Assembly (NCBI RefSeq): GCF_900111685.1
Contig: NZ_FOHX01000021.1
Coordinates: forward strand, 62,001-126,000
Source of the DNA: Nonomuraea wenchangensis
GTDB taxonomy: Bacteria > Actinomycetota > Actinomycetes > Streptosporangiales > Streptosporangiaceae
Length of the DNA stretch: 64,000 nucleotides
Reading direction: 5' to 3'
Shown: positions 1-8,221 of the stretch, one piece after another
Layout of the letters: the number at the start of each line of letters is the position of its first letter
Numbering within the stretch: position 1 is the first letter of the stretch
Position numbers and translations under genes: made by a program
The notes under the pieces: generated by a model
What the model saw: the letters and a program-made list of their open reading frames with translations, nothing else
Databases searched by the model: none
What the model was told of the DNA's origin: nothing

Positions 1-2181
1 CGGCCCCTTGGCGTAGGCGCGCAGGCCCGCCTCGGTGGCGTTCGGGACCAGGGCGTAGGCGAGGGCCGGCAGCGCGCCGGAGGCCGGGTGGGTGACGGAG
101 GCGGTGAAGACGTTCTTCGTGACCGCGGTGTCCGGGTTGGACGTGCGGACGACGCGGCGGCTGCGCGTCACCGTCTCCAGGACGGCGCTGACCGGCTGGC
201 GGCTGAGGAAGGCGTAGCCGACGGCGGTGCCACGGGTGGCGTTGGCGTAGCGCAGCCAGCGCGGCTCGCCCGTCGTACCCGGCCGCCACGGCGAGCCGGT
301 CCAGGTCTCGCCGGTGAGCGCCACCGCGTCGGCGGGGGCGGCGAGGCGGCTGTCCACCGTGGTCACCGCGGCCCGCCCCGACTGGCCGGAGACGTCCGAG
401 ACCAGCACCACGATCTCGTCGTCGAGCAGGAACCACGACTTGGTGGCGCGGGCGTTCCGATAAGCGACGAAGTCGTCGGGCAGCAGGCCCGCCTGCTTGG
501 CGGCCCAGGCGGCGTCGTCCGACTGGACCATCCCGGCCACACCGTACGCGCCGAGCGTCGCGCCGCCCGAGAAGGCGTTCCCTGCGACCGGGAAGTACAC
601 GTAGGCGTTCTGGGACTCCGAGGACGCGGTGAAGTTCAGCGGGTGGTCCGGGTTGTCGTACCAGAGGCGGCCCCCGTACAGCTCGGGGACCGTGCGGCGC
701 TCCTCGACCGGCGCGGTCACCCCGGCCAGCCGGTACGGCGAGACCGCCGTGAAGTAGTCCACGCCGAACACCGCCCGCTGGTCCTCCCCCGCCAGGTAGA
801 GGTAGTAGGCGCCGTCGCCCTGGAACCAGGGCATGAGGTTCTCGCCGCTCATGTACTCGTACTTGCTGACCCGCTCGGAGCTGCGCGCGAGGGCGAAGGC
901 GTAGCCGGGGCGGCGGTGGACCGTGCGGTCCATCGCGTTGAAGGCGACGCTGCGCTCGGGCGGGTTGAGGTCGGCGGCCTGGATCGAGGCGTCGGCGCGG
1001 ATGGCGGCGTAGCGGGCGATGCTGACCGGCGAGACGAAGGCGGCGGTGTCGGCGGCCGGCAGGTGCTTGACGTACTTCTTCAGCGCGAGAGCCTGCTCGG
1101 CCGGCACGTGGTCGGCCAGGTCGGCGACGGCCTCCACGACCACTCCGACGTCGGTGTAGCCGGTGTTGGTGCGCGAGACCGCCCGCCCCTTGACGATCTC
1201 CATCATCCAGCCCTCGAAGATGAGCGGGGCGAAGCCGTCGGCGACCCAGCGGTAGACCACGCCGGGAAGGTCCTCGGCGCCGGCCGCCGCCGTCGCGCCG
1301 TCCAGCGTCTTGAGCGTCTGGACGACGCGCGTCAGCAGGGCGCGGCCGTAGGAGCCGGTGTAGGCCACCGAGCCGTGCTGGATGAAGGAGCCGTCGCGGT
1401 AGTAGCCGTCGGTGACGCCGTGCTGGAGCGCGTACGGGTCGACGGTGGCGAAGACCGTGGACTGGTCGGCGACGGCCTTGGCGACGCGGGCGTCGTCGCC
1501 GGACACCGCGCCCTGGAGGATGCGGTTGGCGGTGATGTCGGCCAGGTTCGCGCCGGTGTGGAAGCGCGAGTCGAGGTCGACGTCGCCGTTCTTTCCGTTG
1601 CGGAGGTAGGCGTCCATGGAGGCCACGTAGGTGGCGGTGAGCTCGGGCCGCTCCGCGCGCAGCCGGTCGGCGAGCAGCGCGAGCGTCCTGGTGACGTGCG
1701 TGGGGATGCCGATCTCCCACGTGTGCCAGTTGCCGTAGTAGCCCTTCGCCTGGTCGCCGTAGTAGCGCTCGTGCAGCCACAGCAGACCGTCGGCGACCCG
1801 GCGCTGGGCCGCGGCGTCGTCCGCGAGCTCCCCGCCGGGGACACGGGTGGCGAGCGCGATCTCGTACAGGTACTGGAAGGCGAGCCGCAGGTTGACGTCG
1901 TCGGAGCCGAGCGCGAGGCCGGCGAACAGCTCGCCCGCGCCCGCCCGGTCCATCGCTGCGAGCCGCTGCCTGGCCGTGGCGAGCACGGCGGCGAGCTTGG
2001 CGGCGACCTCCGGCCTGGCGTTGACCTCGGGGGTGCCGGCGAGCATGGCGACGGTGTTGGCGATCAGCCGCGCGTGGTCGAACCCGCCCGCCGCGGCGGC
2101 GGCGCGCAGCGGACCGGCCACGGCCAGCAGGCCGGCGGCGGGGAGGAGGGAGAGAACCTGGCGGCGGGAAGGCTGCGGCAC
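1..2181 (-). CDS. Polysaccharide lyase family 8 (hyaluronate/chondroitin/xanthan lyase type), 3' end outside window
   Basis: Secreted lyase that would cleave uronate-containing polysaccharide by beta-elimination. I translated the reverse strand directly: GTG at 2181 behind GGAG, then 727 codons open to base 1, so the C-terminal end is missing. Residues 1-30 form a Tat-type signal (SRRQVL followed by a hydrophobic run and AAAAA). The alpha-barrel has NWHTWEIGIP near residue 155, TGANL with the likely catalytic Asn at 212, and His269 with Tyr278 in a DGSF-QH-(8)-Y arrangement. The His-to-Tyr distance of nine matches the family. Beta-sandwich sequence follows. Substrate (hyaluronan, chondroitin, xanthan or another) cannot be told from sequence. 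No sugar transporter lies next to it. The long ORF on the opposite strand over this region is a GC-rich shadow. Confidence 0.93.
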   Translation of the reverse strand, partial: MPQPSRRQVLSLLPAAGLLAVAGPLRAAAAAGGFDHARLIANTVAMLAGTPEVNARPEVAAKLAAVLATARQRLAAMDRAGAGELFAGLALGSDDVNLRLAFQYLYEIALATRVPGGELADDAAAQRRVADGLLWLHERYYGDQAKGYYGNWHTWEIGIPTHVTRTLALLADRLRAERPELTATYVASMDAYLRNGKNGDVDLDSRFHTGANLADITANRILQGAVSGDDARVAKAVADQSTVFATVDPYALQHGVTDGYYRDGSFIQHGSVAYTGSYGRALLTRVVQTLKTLDGATAAAGAEDLPGVVYRWVADGFAPLIFEGWMMEIVKGRAVSRTNTGYTDVGVVVEAVADLADHVPAEQALALKKYVKHLPAADTAAFVSPVSIARYAAIRADASIQAADLNPPERSVAFNAMDRTVHRRPGYAFALARSSERVSKYEYMSGENLMPWFQGDGAYYLYLAGEDQRAVFGVDYFTAVSPYRLAGVTAPVEERRTVPELYGGRLWYDNPDHPLNFTASSESQNAYVYFPVAGNAFSGGATLGAYGVAGMVQSDDAAWAAKQAGLLPDDFVAYRNARATKSWFLLDDEIVVLVSDVSGQSGRAAVTTVDSRLAAPADAVALTGETWTGSPWRPGTTGEPRWLRYANATRGTAVGYAFLSRQPVSAVLETVTRSRRVVRTSNPDTAVTKNVFTASVTHPASGALPALAYALVPNATEAGLRAYAKGP

Positions 2182-2240
2182 GGGGGCTCCAGGCCGTTGG
2201 GGGACGGGCCGCGCTCACCTTACATGATCTCTTTCAGCCC

Positions 2241-2287
2241 GCACAGGACCGAGTGGAGCGTCGCTTATGCGGGTGAGCGTCCTGTGC
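2241..2287. promoter_or_regulatory. Inverted repeat in the divergent promoter of the PL8 and DUF1772 genes
   Basis: GCACAGGAC at 2241-2249 is exactly repeated in inverse orientation at 2279-2287, with 29 bases between. It sits in the 143-base divergent spacer, 38 bases before the DUF1772 start. It could be a regulator site or a long hairpin. No regulator gene is adjacent, so the binding protein is unknown. Confidence 0.4.
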
Positions 2288-2324
2288 ATGGACCGGCTCA
2301 CCCGCCCGGCACCACGATGGGGGC

Positions 2325-2762
2325 ATGCTGATTCTCGCCCTGCTCACGCTCGTCCTGCACGGACTGCTCGCCGGCCTCTTCTACGCCTTCTCGATGTCCG
2401 TCATGCCCGGCCTGAACGCGATCGAGCCCGCGCAGGCCGAGGCGGCGATGCGGAGCGTCAACCGCAAGATCCTCAACCCGTGGCTGTTCCTCGTGTTCCT
2501 GGGCTCGCCGGTGGCGGCCCTCGTGGCCGGGCTGCTCGCGGGCGGCGCGGCGGCGGGGTGGTTCCTCGCCGCGGCCGGGGTCGGTTTCGCCGGCTCGTTC
2601 CTCGTCACCGCGGCGGTCAACGTCCCGATGAACAACGCGCTGGACGCGGGCACGATGGGATGGAAGGACTATTCGCGCAGGTGGACGGCGTGGAACACGC
2701 TGCGGGCGGTCGCCTCCACGGTGAGCCTGGCGCTGGTCGGGGTGGCGATTGGCGCGCTGTGA
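2325..2762 (+). CDS. DUF1772 / anthrone-oxygenase-like membrane protein
   Basis: A 145-residue integral membrane protein with about four hydrophobic segments (residues 3-25, 50-70, 75-97, 125-145). It carries the DUF1772 signature: NVPMNN near residue 104, then a W-(2)-Y-(3)-WT-(2)-N-(2)-R run before the last helix. The family is named after fungal anthrone oxygenases, but most bacterial members have no assigned reaction. It is followed after 17 bases by the PRC-barrel gene, and the two may share a transcript. Confidence 0.8.
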   Translation: MLILALLTLVLHGLLAGLFYAFSMSVMPGLNAIEPAQAEAAMRSVNRKILNPWLFLVFLGSPVAALVAGLLAGGAAAGWFLAAAGVGFAGSFLVTAAVNVPMNNALDAGTMGWKDYSRRWTAWNTLRAVASTVSLALVGVAIGAL

Positions 2763-2779
2763 CGGGGTAGGGGGCGGAC

Positions 2780-3133
2780 ATGCTCGAAAATCTGTGGCAG
2801 TACCGTCCTGAGCTGCAGCTACGCGAGTCGCTCGACCTCGTCGGCTTCGAGGTGGACGCGACCGACGGCAAGATCGGCACGGTGGACGAGGCGAACAACG
2901 CGGTCGGAGAGAGCTACGTGGTCGTGCACACCGGCCCGTGGATCTTCGGCAAGAAGGTGCTCATCCCCGCGGGGGCGGTGGAGCACATCGACGAGGCCGC
3001 CCGCAAGATCCATATCGGCAGGACGAAGGAAGAGATCAAGAAGGCGCCGGAGTTCGACGAGAAGACCTACCGGGACACCCGCTACCACGACGAGGTCGGC
3101 GGCTACTACGCCGGCTTCACCGATTCGAGGTGA
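2780..3133 (+). CDS. PRC-barrel domain protein
   Basis: A 117-residue soluble protein. Residues 18-85 form a PRC-barrel: the GFEVDATDGKIGTVDEA turn, then VVHTGPWIFGKKVLIP and an AVEHID strand. The tail is charged and Tyr-rich (YRDTRYHDEVGGYYAGF). Actinobacterial PRC-barrel proteins of this size are often stress-associated, and their ligand is unknown. A GGGG-rich ribosome-binding stretch precedes the ATG. A hairpin terminator follows the stop. Confidence 0.85.
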   Translation: MLENLWQYRPELQLRESLDLVGFEVDATDGKIGTVDEANNAVGESYVVVHTGPWIFGKKVLIPAGAVEHIDEAARKIHIGRTKEEIKKAPEFDEKTYRDTRYHDEVGGYYAGFTDSR

Positions 3134-3138
3134 CATGC

Positions 3139-3177
3139 CGGGTCATGGACGCGGACCGCACCCACGCCCATGACCCG
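3139..3177. terminator. Hairpin between convergent PRC-barrel and oxidoreductase genes
   Basis: CGGGTCATGG (3139-3148) pairs perfectly with CCATGACCCG (3168-3177) across a 19-base loop. It fills the gap between two convergent genes and would act as a bidirectional terminator. There is no T tract, as is common in high-GC actinomycetes. Confidence 0.7.
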
Positions 3178-3182
3178 TGCGC

Positions 3183-4268
3183 TCAGAGGGCCAGCAGGGG
3201 CACCGGCGACGGCCGCTCGCAGGTGCTAGCCACCGTGACCGCGGCCCCCGAAGCGGCCGAGGCCAGCAGCGACTCCATGACGTCGAGGACGTGGAAGGCC
3301 AGCGTCCCGCTCGCCCGCGGCTCCTCGCCCGCCGGGGTGGCGGCGAGGTCGGCCAGGCCGACGCCGCGGCCCGCGGCCACGTAACCGGCCGAGTCCGGCA
3401 GGTCGCGCCAGCCCGCGTCGCCCACCGCGGAGAGCTGGACGACGCCGTCGAAGTGGTTCGGGTCCGGGACGACCAGCGAGCCGCGCTCGCCGTGCACCTC
3501 GATGTTCGGCGCCCTGGTGGCCGCCGCGTCGAAGCTCATCACCAGCGTGGACAGCGCGCCCGAGTCGTGCACCAGCACGCCGGTGACGTGCGTGTCCACG
3601 GACACCGGGATCTCCTCGCCGCGCCGCGGGCCTGAGCCGATCGTGCGCTTGCCGCGCAGGCGGGAGGCCGCCCCGATCACGGAGGTGACCGGGCCGAGGA
3701 GCGTCACCAGGCTGGTGACGTAGTACGGCCCCATGTCGAGGAGCGGGCCACCGCCGGGGACGTAGTAGAAGTCGGGATTGGGGTGCCAGCGCTCGTGGCC
3801 GGCCGTCACCATCGTGGCGGTGGCGGCGACCGGGCGGCCGATGAGGCCGTCGTCCACGGCCTTGCGGGCGGTCTGCGTGCCGGTGCCGAGCACGGTGTCG
3901 GGCGCGCAGCCGACCCGTACGCCGGCCGCCTCGGCGGCCCTCAGCACCCGCGCCGCGTCGGCGGAGTTCGCGGCCAGCGGCTTCTCGCCGTAGACGTCCT
4001 TGCCGGCCGCGATCGCCTGGAGCGCGACCTCGGCGTGGGCGGCCGGGACGGTGAGGTTGAGCACGACGTCCACGCCGGGGTCGGCCATCAGGTCCGCGGC
4101 GGGCAGGACGGGGGTGCCCGGCCAGGCGGCGACCGCCGCGGCGGCCCGGCCGGGGTCGAGGTCGGCGACGGCCGCGAGGCGCAGCCCCGGCAGGCGGTCG
4201 ATGGTGGCGAGGTACTGGGCCGAGATCGCGCCGCATCCCACGACGCCGACGTTCAGCGGCTGGCCCAC
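3183..4268 (-). CDS. Gfo/Idh/MocA family oxidoreductase
   Basis: NAD(P)-dependent sugar or cyclitol dehydrogenase-type protein of 361 residues. The Rossmann start is NVGVVGCGAIS at residues 6-16, and the family motif GEKPLA with its conserved Lys falls near residue 95. The C-terminal half is the alpha/beta substrate-binding domain (GGGPLLDMGPYYV near 185). The start is a GTG overlapping the end of the upstream ThuA-like gene by 16 bases, so the two are probably translated together. Pairs of ThuA-like and Gfo/Idh/MocA proteins are a recognised sugar-modification context; the actual sugar is unknown. Confidence 0.9.
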   Translation of the reverse strand: MGQPLNVGVVGCGAISAQYLATIDRLPGLRLAAVADLDPGRAAAAVAAWPGTPVLPAADLMADPGVDVVLNLTVPAAHAEVALQAIAAGKDVYGEKPLAANSADAARVLRAAEAAGVRVGCAPDTVLGTGTQTARKAVDDGLIGRPVAATATMVTAGHERWHPNPDFYYVPGGGPLLDMGPYYVTSLVTLLGPVTSVIGAASRLRGKRTIGSGPRRGEEIPVSVDTHVTGVLVHDSGALSTLVMSFDAAATRAPNIEVHGERGSLVVPDPNHFDGVVQLSAVGDAGWRDLPDSAGYVAAGRGVGLADLAATPAGEEPRASGTLAFHVLDVMESLLASAASGAAVTVASTCERPSPVPLLAL

Positions 4269-4957
4269 AACATGCCCCTCTCGATGATCGTGCGTACGCT
4301 GTCGTGCTGGAGGACGTCGAGGCTGTGGCCGGGGGTGGTGACGAAGATGCGGCCCTCGCCCCAGCGGCGGGTCCAGAGCGCGGGCGAGGTCACCTCGCGG
4401 TGCCACGGGTCCCAAGGGCGGACCTTCTGGGTGGTCGTGGCGAGCACGTCGATGTAGGCATCGGTGAGCACCCAGTACTGCTCGGTGACGAGGTCGAAGT
4501 CGGTGAGGCCGGCGGTGATGGGGTGCCCGGCGGCCTCGGGCAGCAGGTTCACCGTGTAGGGGACGAAGTTGTCGGCCTGCGTGCCCTCTTGCTCGTCGGG
4601 GTGCTTGCCTGGGTGGCAGGCGAACTGGCCGCCGATGAGGTGCAGGTAGTCGGAGGAGTTGCGGTAGGAGTCGGCGATGCCGCCGTGCCATCCCGCCATG
4701 CCGGTGCCGGCGCGGATGGCGGCCTCCAGGCCCTTCAGCTCGTCGGGCTGGATGGTTCCCATGGTGTAGCACTGCACGACGAGATCGACGCCGGACATGT
4801 ACGAAGCGTCCGCGTACGGTGCGGGCGAATCCGCCCTTCGCACCTCGAACCCGTTCTTCTCCAGGAAGGGGATGAAGAGCTCCGTGGCCTCCACCGGGGC
4901 GTGCCCTTCCCAGCCGCCCCGGACCACGAGAGCCCTGCGGCCCTGGTCACTTGCCAT
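4253..4957 (-). CDS. ThuA-like domain protein
   Basis: A 234-residue glutamine-amidotransferase-fold protein of the ThuA family (trehalose-utilisation type). It starts ALVVRGGWEGH, has GWHGGIADSY near residue 118 and GGQFACHPG, and ends with a TPGH...DSVRTIIERGMLWA segment. The ATG at 4957 follows GGCGAAAGC. A longer N-terminal extension to 5053 is possible but has no ribosome-binding site and would run through operator-like palindromes. It is coupled to the downstream oxidoreductase, which suggests a shared role in sugar metabolism. Confidence 0.85.
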   Translation of the reverse strand: MASDQGRRALVVRGGWEGHAPVEATELFIPFLEKNGFEVRRADSPAPYADASYMSGVDLVVQCYTMGTIQPDELKGLEAAIRAGTGMAGWHGGIADSYRNSSDYLHLIGGQFACHPGKHPDEQEGTQADNFVPYTVNLLPEAAGHPITAGLTDFDLVTEQYWVLTDAYIDVLATTTQKVRPWDPWHREVTSPALWTRRWGEGRIFVTTPGHSLDVLQHDSVRTIIERGMLWASR

Positions 4958-4980
4958 GCTTTCGCCTATCGCCGAATGGG

Positions 4981-5039
4981 TCGAACGTTCCGATCGTCGC
5001 ATCCCGGCATAAGCAATACGGAAGTGGGCAGCGCTTTCC
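4981..5039. promoter_or_regulatory. LacI-type operator candidates upstream of the ThuA-like gene
   Basis: Two CG-centred palindromes lie upstream of the ThuA start: TCGAACGTTCCGA at 4981-4993, and GGGCAGCGCTTTCC at 5026-5039 with an AGCGCT core. Such cores are typical of LacI-family sites in actinobacteria. No LacI gene is adjacent; the nearest are at 41834 and 44113. Confidence 0.4.
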
Positions 5040-5146
5040 GGGCAGGACCCCACGGCTCGGCACGAGGGGCGGCAGCTTACGGATGCCTTAGTCCGGCGGG
5101 GTTCTCATGAGTTGAATGTCAGCGAATGAGACGAAAGGTAACGCCT

Positions 5147-6112
5147 ATGCAGGCCGATCATCATCGCGACAGCCGGATCCGGCGGCCGGTGTTCGTCGCC
5201 GCCACCGCCGTGTTAATGGCGGCGGGCGGGGCCGGCGTGGCCACGGCGGCGGCGGGCGCCACGCCCACCGAACCGCCTCCCGCGACCCCGACCGACACCC
5301 TCAGCCCGACCCCCACGGACACGGTCACCGTCACCGACCTCCCCACCGACACCCCGACGGAGACCCCCACCGAGACCCCTGTTCCTGAGCTCGCGCCGCT
5401 CAGCCCCTGGGGCTTCGTCGGAGCCATGCACGGCGAGTTCGCGGTGGCCACGAAGGACGGCTGCGGCTCGGTGACGCTCTCCACCCAGACCGGGCGGGCG
5501 ACCGCCGTCACCGAGGACTCCATCACGGTACGCAGCCAGGACGGCTTCGAGCGGACGTACACGATCGGCGAGGACACCAAGACGATCGCGGGCCGGCGCG
5601 GCAACAGCGCGGTCAAGCAGGACGACTGGGTGTCGGTCACCGCGACCACCCCGACCACCGCGACCACGCCGACCGCCCCGGCCACGCCGACCATCCCGGC
5701 CACGCCGACCGTCCCGAGGGCCCCGACCACGCCGAGCACCCCGAGCGCCGCTCCCCAGGACGGCACCCCGCCGCAGGACGGCACCGCGCCCCAGGACGGC
5801 AGCGCGCAGGACGGCACCGTCCAGGACGGCACGGACGGCGGCACCGCGCTCTACGTCTACGACCTGTCGCGGCCGGTCAAGCGCTCGTGGAAGGGCTGGG
5901 GCCAGCTCCGGCAGTGGTGGGCTCCCCCGCCGTCGTGGCGTACGCCCGCCGAGTGCCCCACGCCGTCCGCAACCCCGACGGTCACTCTGCCCGAGAATCC
6001 GACCGAGACCCCGACGACAACCCCGACGGAGACGCCCACCGACACCCCCACCGACACGCCCACAGAAACCCCGACCGAGACCCCCACGGAAACGCCGACG
6101 CCCACTTCCTGA
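5147..6112 (+). CDS. Secreted Thr/Pro-rich protein with a DUF5666-like domain
   Basis: A 321-residue exported protein. The ATG at 5147 sits eight bases after GAAAGG; an earlier in-frame ATG at 5126 lacks a site. Signal peptide: RRPV then a hydrophobic run, with cleavage near ATAAAG at about residue 38. A Thr/Pro/Asp/Glu-rich linker follows. Residues about 90-170 form a beta-rich DUF5666-like domain (GRATAVTEDSITVRS, TYTIGEDTK, VKQDDWVSV). Then come TTPT and QDGT repeats, a Trp-rich patch and a final TPTETPTDTP tract. The tracts look like wall-spanning or O-glycosylated stalks. Codon 23 is TTA (5213), a rare leucine codon often linked to bldA control. It is the first gene of a secreted and membrane set reaching 8183. 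Confidence 0.75.
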   Translation: MQADHHRDSRIRRPVFVAATAVLMAAGGAGVATAAAGATPTEPPPATPTDTLSPTPTDTVTVTDLPTDTPTETPTETPVPELAPLSPWGFVGAMHGEFAVATKDGCGSVTLSTQTGRATAVTEDSITVRSQDGFERTYTIGEDTKTIAGRRGNSAVKQDDWVSVTATTPTTATTPTAPATPTIPATPTVPRAPTTPSTPSAAPQDGTPPQDGTAPQDGSAQDGTVQDGTDGGTALYVYDLSRPVKRSWKGWGQLRQWWAPPPSWRTPAECPTPSATPTVTLPENPTETPTTTPTETPTDTPTDTPTETPTETPTETPTPTS

Positions 6113-6329
6113 CCCACCGCGCGTCCATTTCCGAGCAGCACCTCCACGTCCCTGGTCACCGCCCGGGACGTCACCCCCCTCCTCCCTCTCCCCGCCCTCT
6201 TCGGGCAACTCCGGGCACAAGTCAGGCATTGACGAAAAATCCTTACATGGTACTCATAGATCGAGTCGGAAAGCTTCAATCCCTCGATCCGTCGAGAACC
6301 CCCCGGAGCTCACCCGAAGGGAGACGCGC

Positions 6330-6776
6330 ATGGCGCGTACCACGTCCGGCCCGCCCGCCGACTTACTCGGCCCCGTCCAAGGAGAGGTCTCCTGGTTCTG
6401 CTGCGGCAATTCCTGGGGACCGTGCAGCAGCACCGGCAAGGGAGCCTGCGGAACCTGCAACTCCGGCAGCCTCCAGCACGCCTGGCCCAACACCTCCGAC
6501 GCCTGCTGGGCCATCACCCGCCCCGACTCCTGCGGAGTCGGCCTGTCCCGCCGCACCTGCGGCTACCGGCACCGCACCACCGCCCTGTGCACCGGTACGA
6601 GCGTCGTCACCTCCATCGCCGACTGCGGCCCCCAGACCGACCTGTTCTGCGGCGAGCGGAGCTGCTGCGGCGCGACCTGCGCGAGCAACCGGCTGATCGA
6701 CCTCACCCCGGCCGCCTTCAGCGCGATCGCCAGTCTGTCCTCGGGCCTGCGCCCGGCCGAGATCTCGACGGCGTGA
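6330..6776 (+). CDS. Cysteine-rich protein (14 Cys) of the MauE-associated module
   Basis: A 148-residue protein with 14 cysteines between residues 24 and 117, including CC pairs at 24-25 and 112-113, plus four tryptophans (22, 29, 52, 60). It has no signal peptide of its own. The pattern (CSSTGKGACGTC, ACWAI, DCGPQ, RSCCGATC) loosely recalls the disulfide-rich methylamine dehydrogenase light chain, which depends on MauE, but I see no convincing orthology. GGGAG lies six bases before the ATG. Codon 12 is TTA. The Tat-signal gene follows after 11 bases, which raises the possibility of folded co-export. Function unknown. Confidence 0.7.
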   Translation: MARTTSGPPADLLGPVQGEVSWFCCGNSWGPCSSTGKGACGTCNSGSLQHAWPNTSDACWAITRPDSCGVGLSRRTCGYRHRTTALCTGTSVVTSIADCGPQTDLFCGERSCCGATCASNRLIDLTPAAFSAIASLSSGLRPAEISTA

Positions 6777-6787
6777 GGGGGACGGGC

Positions 6788-7393
6788 ATGCGCAGCAGAC
6801 GGGATGTGCTCAAGTCCGCCGTGCTCGGCGGCGGCGCCGGCGTCATGGCCGCGACCGCGCTCGGCTCGCTCGGCCCCGAGGCCGCCTTCGCCACCGCCAC
6901 TTCCGCCGCCCCCGGCGTGGAGCCCGGCGCCCCCGACCCGAACTTCGCCGAGGGCCGGATCCGCTCGATCAAGGACAACACGCTGCTCGTCCTCGGCTCG
7001 AACATGGTCTTCCACACCATCCGCGTCGTGGACGGCACCAGTCTGTGGAAGCTCGGCCCGGTCGGCTTCGACCAGGCCAGGCCGGGCGACGGCCTGTACG
7101 CCCGCGGCGTCCGCATGCCCGACGGGATGCTGGCCGCCGAGGCGGTGTGGCTCAACATCGTCAACATCAAGGGCCACATCACCGACATCAAGGACCAGAC
7201 CCTGCGTCTGGACCACAACGGGCACGAGGTGCTGTGCCACGTCGTACCCGGCAGGTCGGTCGCCATCCACTCCGAGTCGCCGCCCACCGCGGACCTGTCC
7301 CTGCTGAAGGTCGCCCAGCACGTACAGATCCTGGGCGCCTGGCGGCCGGACACCAACGAGGTCGACATCGCCACCGTGTTCTCCCCCCACTAG
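6788..7393 (+). CDS. Tat-exported beta-rich protein (DUF5666-like repeats)
   Basis: A 201-residue protein starting MRSRRDVLKSAVLGGG, a textbook twin-arginine signal with an AFATATSAA cleavage region near residue 40. The mature part holds two related beta-rich units, each opening with GRIRSIKDNTLLV or GHITDIKDQTLRL, of the kind seen in DUF5666 domains. There is one Cys (VLCHVV). The ATG at 6788 follows GAGGGGG; a longer frame extends upstream but only overlaps the Cys-rich gene. It lies between the Cys-rich and MauE-like genes and probably acts with them at the outer face of the membrane. Confidence 0.78.
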   Translation: MRSRRDVLKSAVLGGGAGVMAATALGSLGPEAAFATATSAAPGVEPGAPDPNFAEGRIRSIKDNTLLVLGSNMVFHTIRVVDGTSLWKLGPVGFDQARPGDGLYARGVRMPDGMLAAEAVWLNIVNIKGHITDIKDQTLRLDHNGHEVLCHVVPGRSVAIHSESPPTADLSLLKVAQHVQILGAWRPDTNEVDIATVFSPH

Positions 7394-7406
7394 GAGGAGC
7401 AGCCTG

Positions 7407-8183
7407 ATGAACGGGATCGCCGCGTCGCAGCCGTACGTGATCGCCCTCTTCCTCCTCTGGGCCGGACTGATGAAGCTGTTCGGCAGGCGGATGCGGGCCC
7501 AGGCCGGGCGGAGCGCCCTCGCCAGGCTCGTCGGCGCGGCGCGCGCGGTCCCGGCGCTCCGCCTCGTCGGGCTGGCCGAGCTCGCCGTGGCCGCCGCGCT
7601 GCTCGTCCCGCCGCTCCACCCCCTGGACGGCGCGGCCGCCGGGCTGCTGGCGACGGGCTTCCTCGGCTACCTCGGCTACGCCTACGTGGCCGCGCCGACC
7701 TCGTCCTGCGGCTGCCTGGGCGACCACGCCAAGCCCGTGGACGTACGGTCCTTCGCCCGCGCCGGGCTGCTGCTCGCCGCAGCGCTCCTGGCGATGACCG
7801 CGCCGGCCGCGCAGCCGCCGTTCGTGCCCCTGGCCGTGCTGGAGGTCGTGGCGCTGCTCGCCCTCTCCTCCGAGCTGGACCGGCACTGGCTCGTCCCGCT
7901 GCGCCGCCTCCGGGTCCGCCTCCGCCCGCCGCTCGCCGCCCCGGCCCCCTCCGGGGACGTGCCCCTTGAGACCTCGCTGCACCTGCTGCGCCGCAGCCCC
8001 GCGTACTGCTCGGCGTCCGCGCGGCTCACCTCCGACGTACGCGAGACCTGGGACGAGGACGGGACCCGGTTCGTGGTCTACGGCGCGGGCCCGAGCACGG
8101 CGGTCTTCGCGGTGCCCCTGTCCGGCGACGACCCGCGCGCCGTCCGCGTCGCCCTGGTCGACGAGGCGGCGCTCGCCCAGTGA
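7407..8183 (+). CDS. MauE/DoxX-type redox membrane protein with C-terminal extension
   Basis: A 258-residue protein with four to five membrane helices in residues 8-185 and a CGC motif (TSSCGCLGDH) near residue 98, the place expected for the MauE thiol pair. MauE is needed for disulfide formation and maturation of methylamine dehydrogenase. This protein is longer than usual MauE: residues about 190-258 form an extra soluble domain with a lone Cys (SPAYCSASAR). MauA, MauB, MauD and MauG are absent from the window. The natural client here is the upstream 14-cysteine protein. AGGAGGAG precedes the ATG. Confidence 0.78.
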   Translation: MNGIAASQPYVIALFLLWAGLMKLFGRRMRAQAGRSALARLVGAARAVPALRLVGLAELAVAAALLVPPLHPLDGAAAGLLATGFLGYLGYAYVAAPTSSCGCLGDHAKPVDVRSFARAGLLLAAALLAMTAPAAQPPFVPLAVLEVVALLALSSELDRHWLVPLRRLRVRLRPPLAAPAPSGDVPLETSLHLLRRSPAYCSASARLTSDVRETWDEDGTRFVVYGAGPSTAVFAVPLSGDDPRAVRVALVDEAALAQ

Positions 8184-8189
8184 AAGGAT

Positions 8190-8207
8190 CGGATCACGTA
8201 CGATCCG
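8190..8207. promoter_or_regulatory. Palindrome before the F420-type oxidoreductase gene
   Basis: CGGATC at 8190-8195 and GATCCG at 8202-8207 flank a six-base centre. It lies between the MauE stop and the ATG at 8222 and may be an operator or small hairpin. Confidence 0.35.
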
Positions 8208-8221
8208 AAAGGCACCTGCAC

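Noticed and set aside
88..2331. Long plus-strand frame opposite the PL8 lyase
   Set aside because: Arg/Val/Gly-rich shadow without any domain; the minus strand carries a complete PL8 signature.
5980..6112. Regular repeats suggesting a CRISPR or satellite
   Set aside because: They encode Thr-Pro/Glu repeats in frame with the secreted protein; there are no spacers.
6330..6776. Methylamine dehydrogenase light chain (MauA)
   Set aside because: Cys-rich and next to MauE, but the Cys/Trp spacing does not match MauA, it has no signal peptide, and mauB, mauD and mauG are absent.
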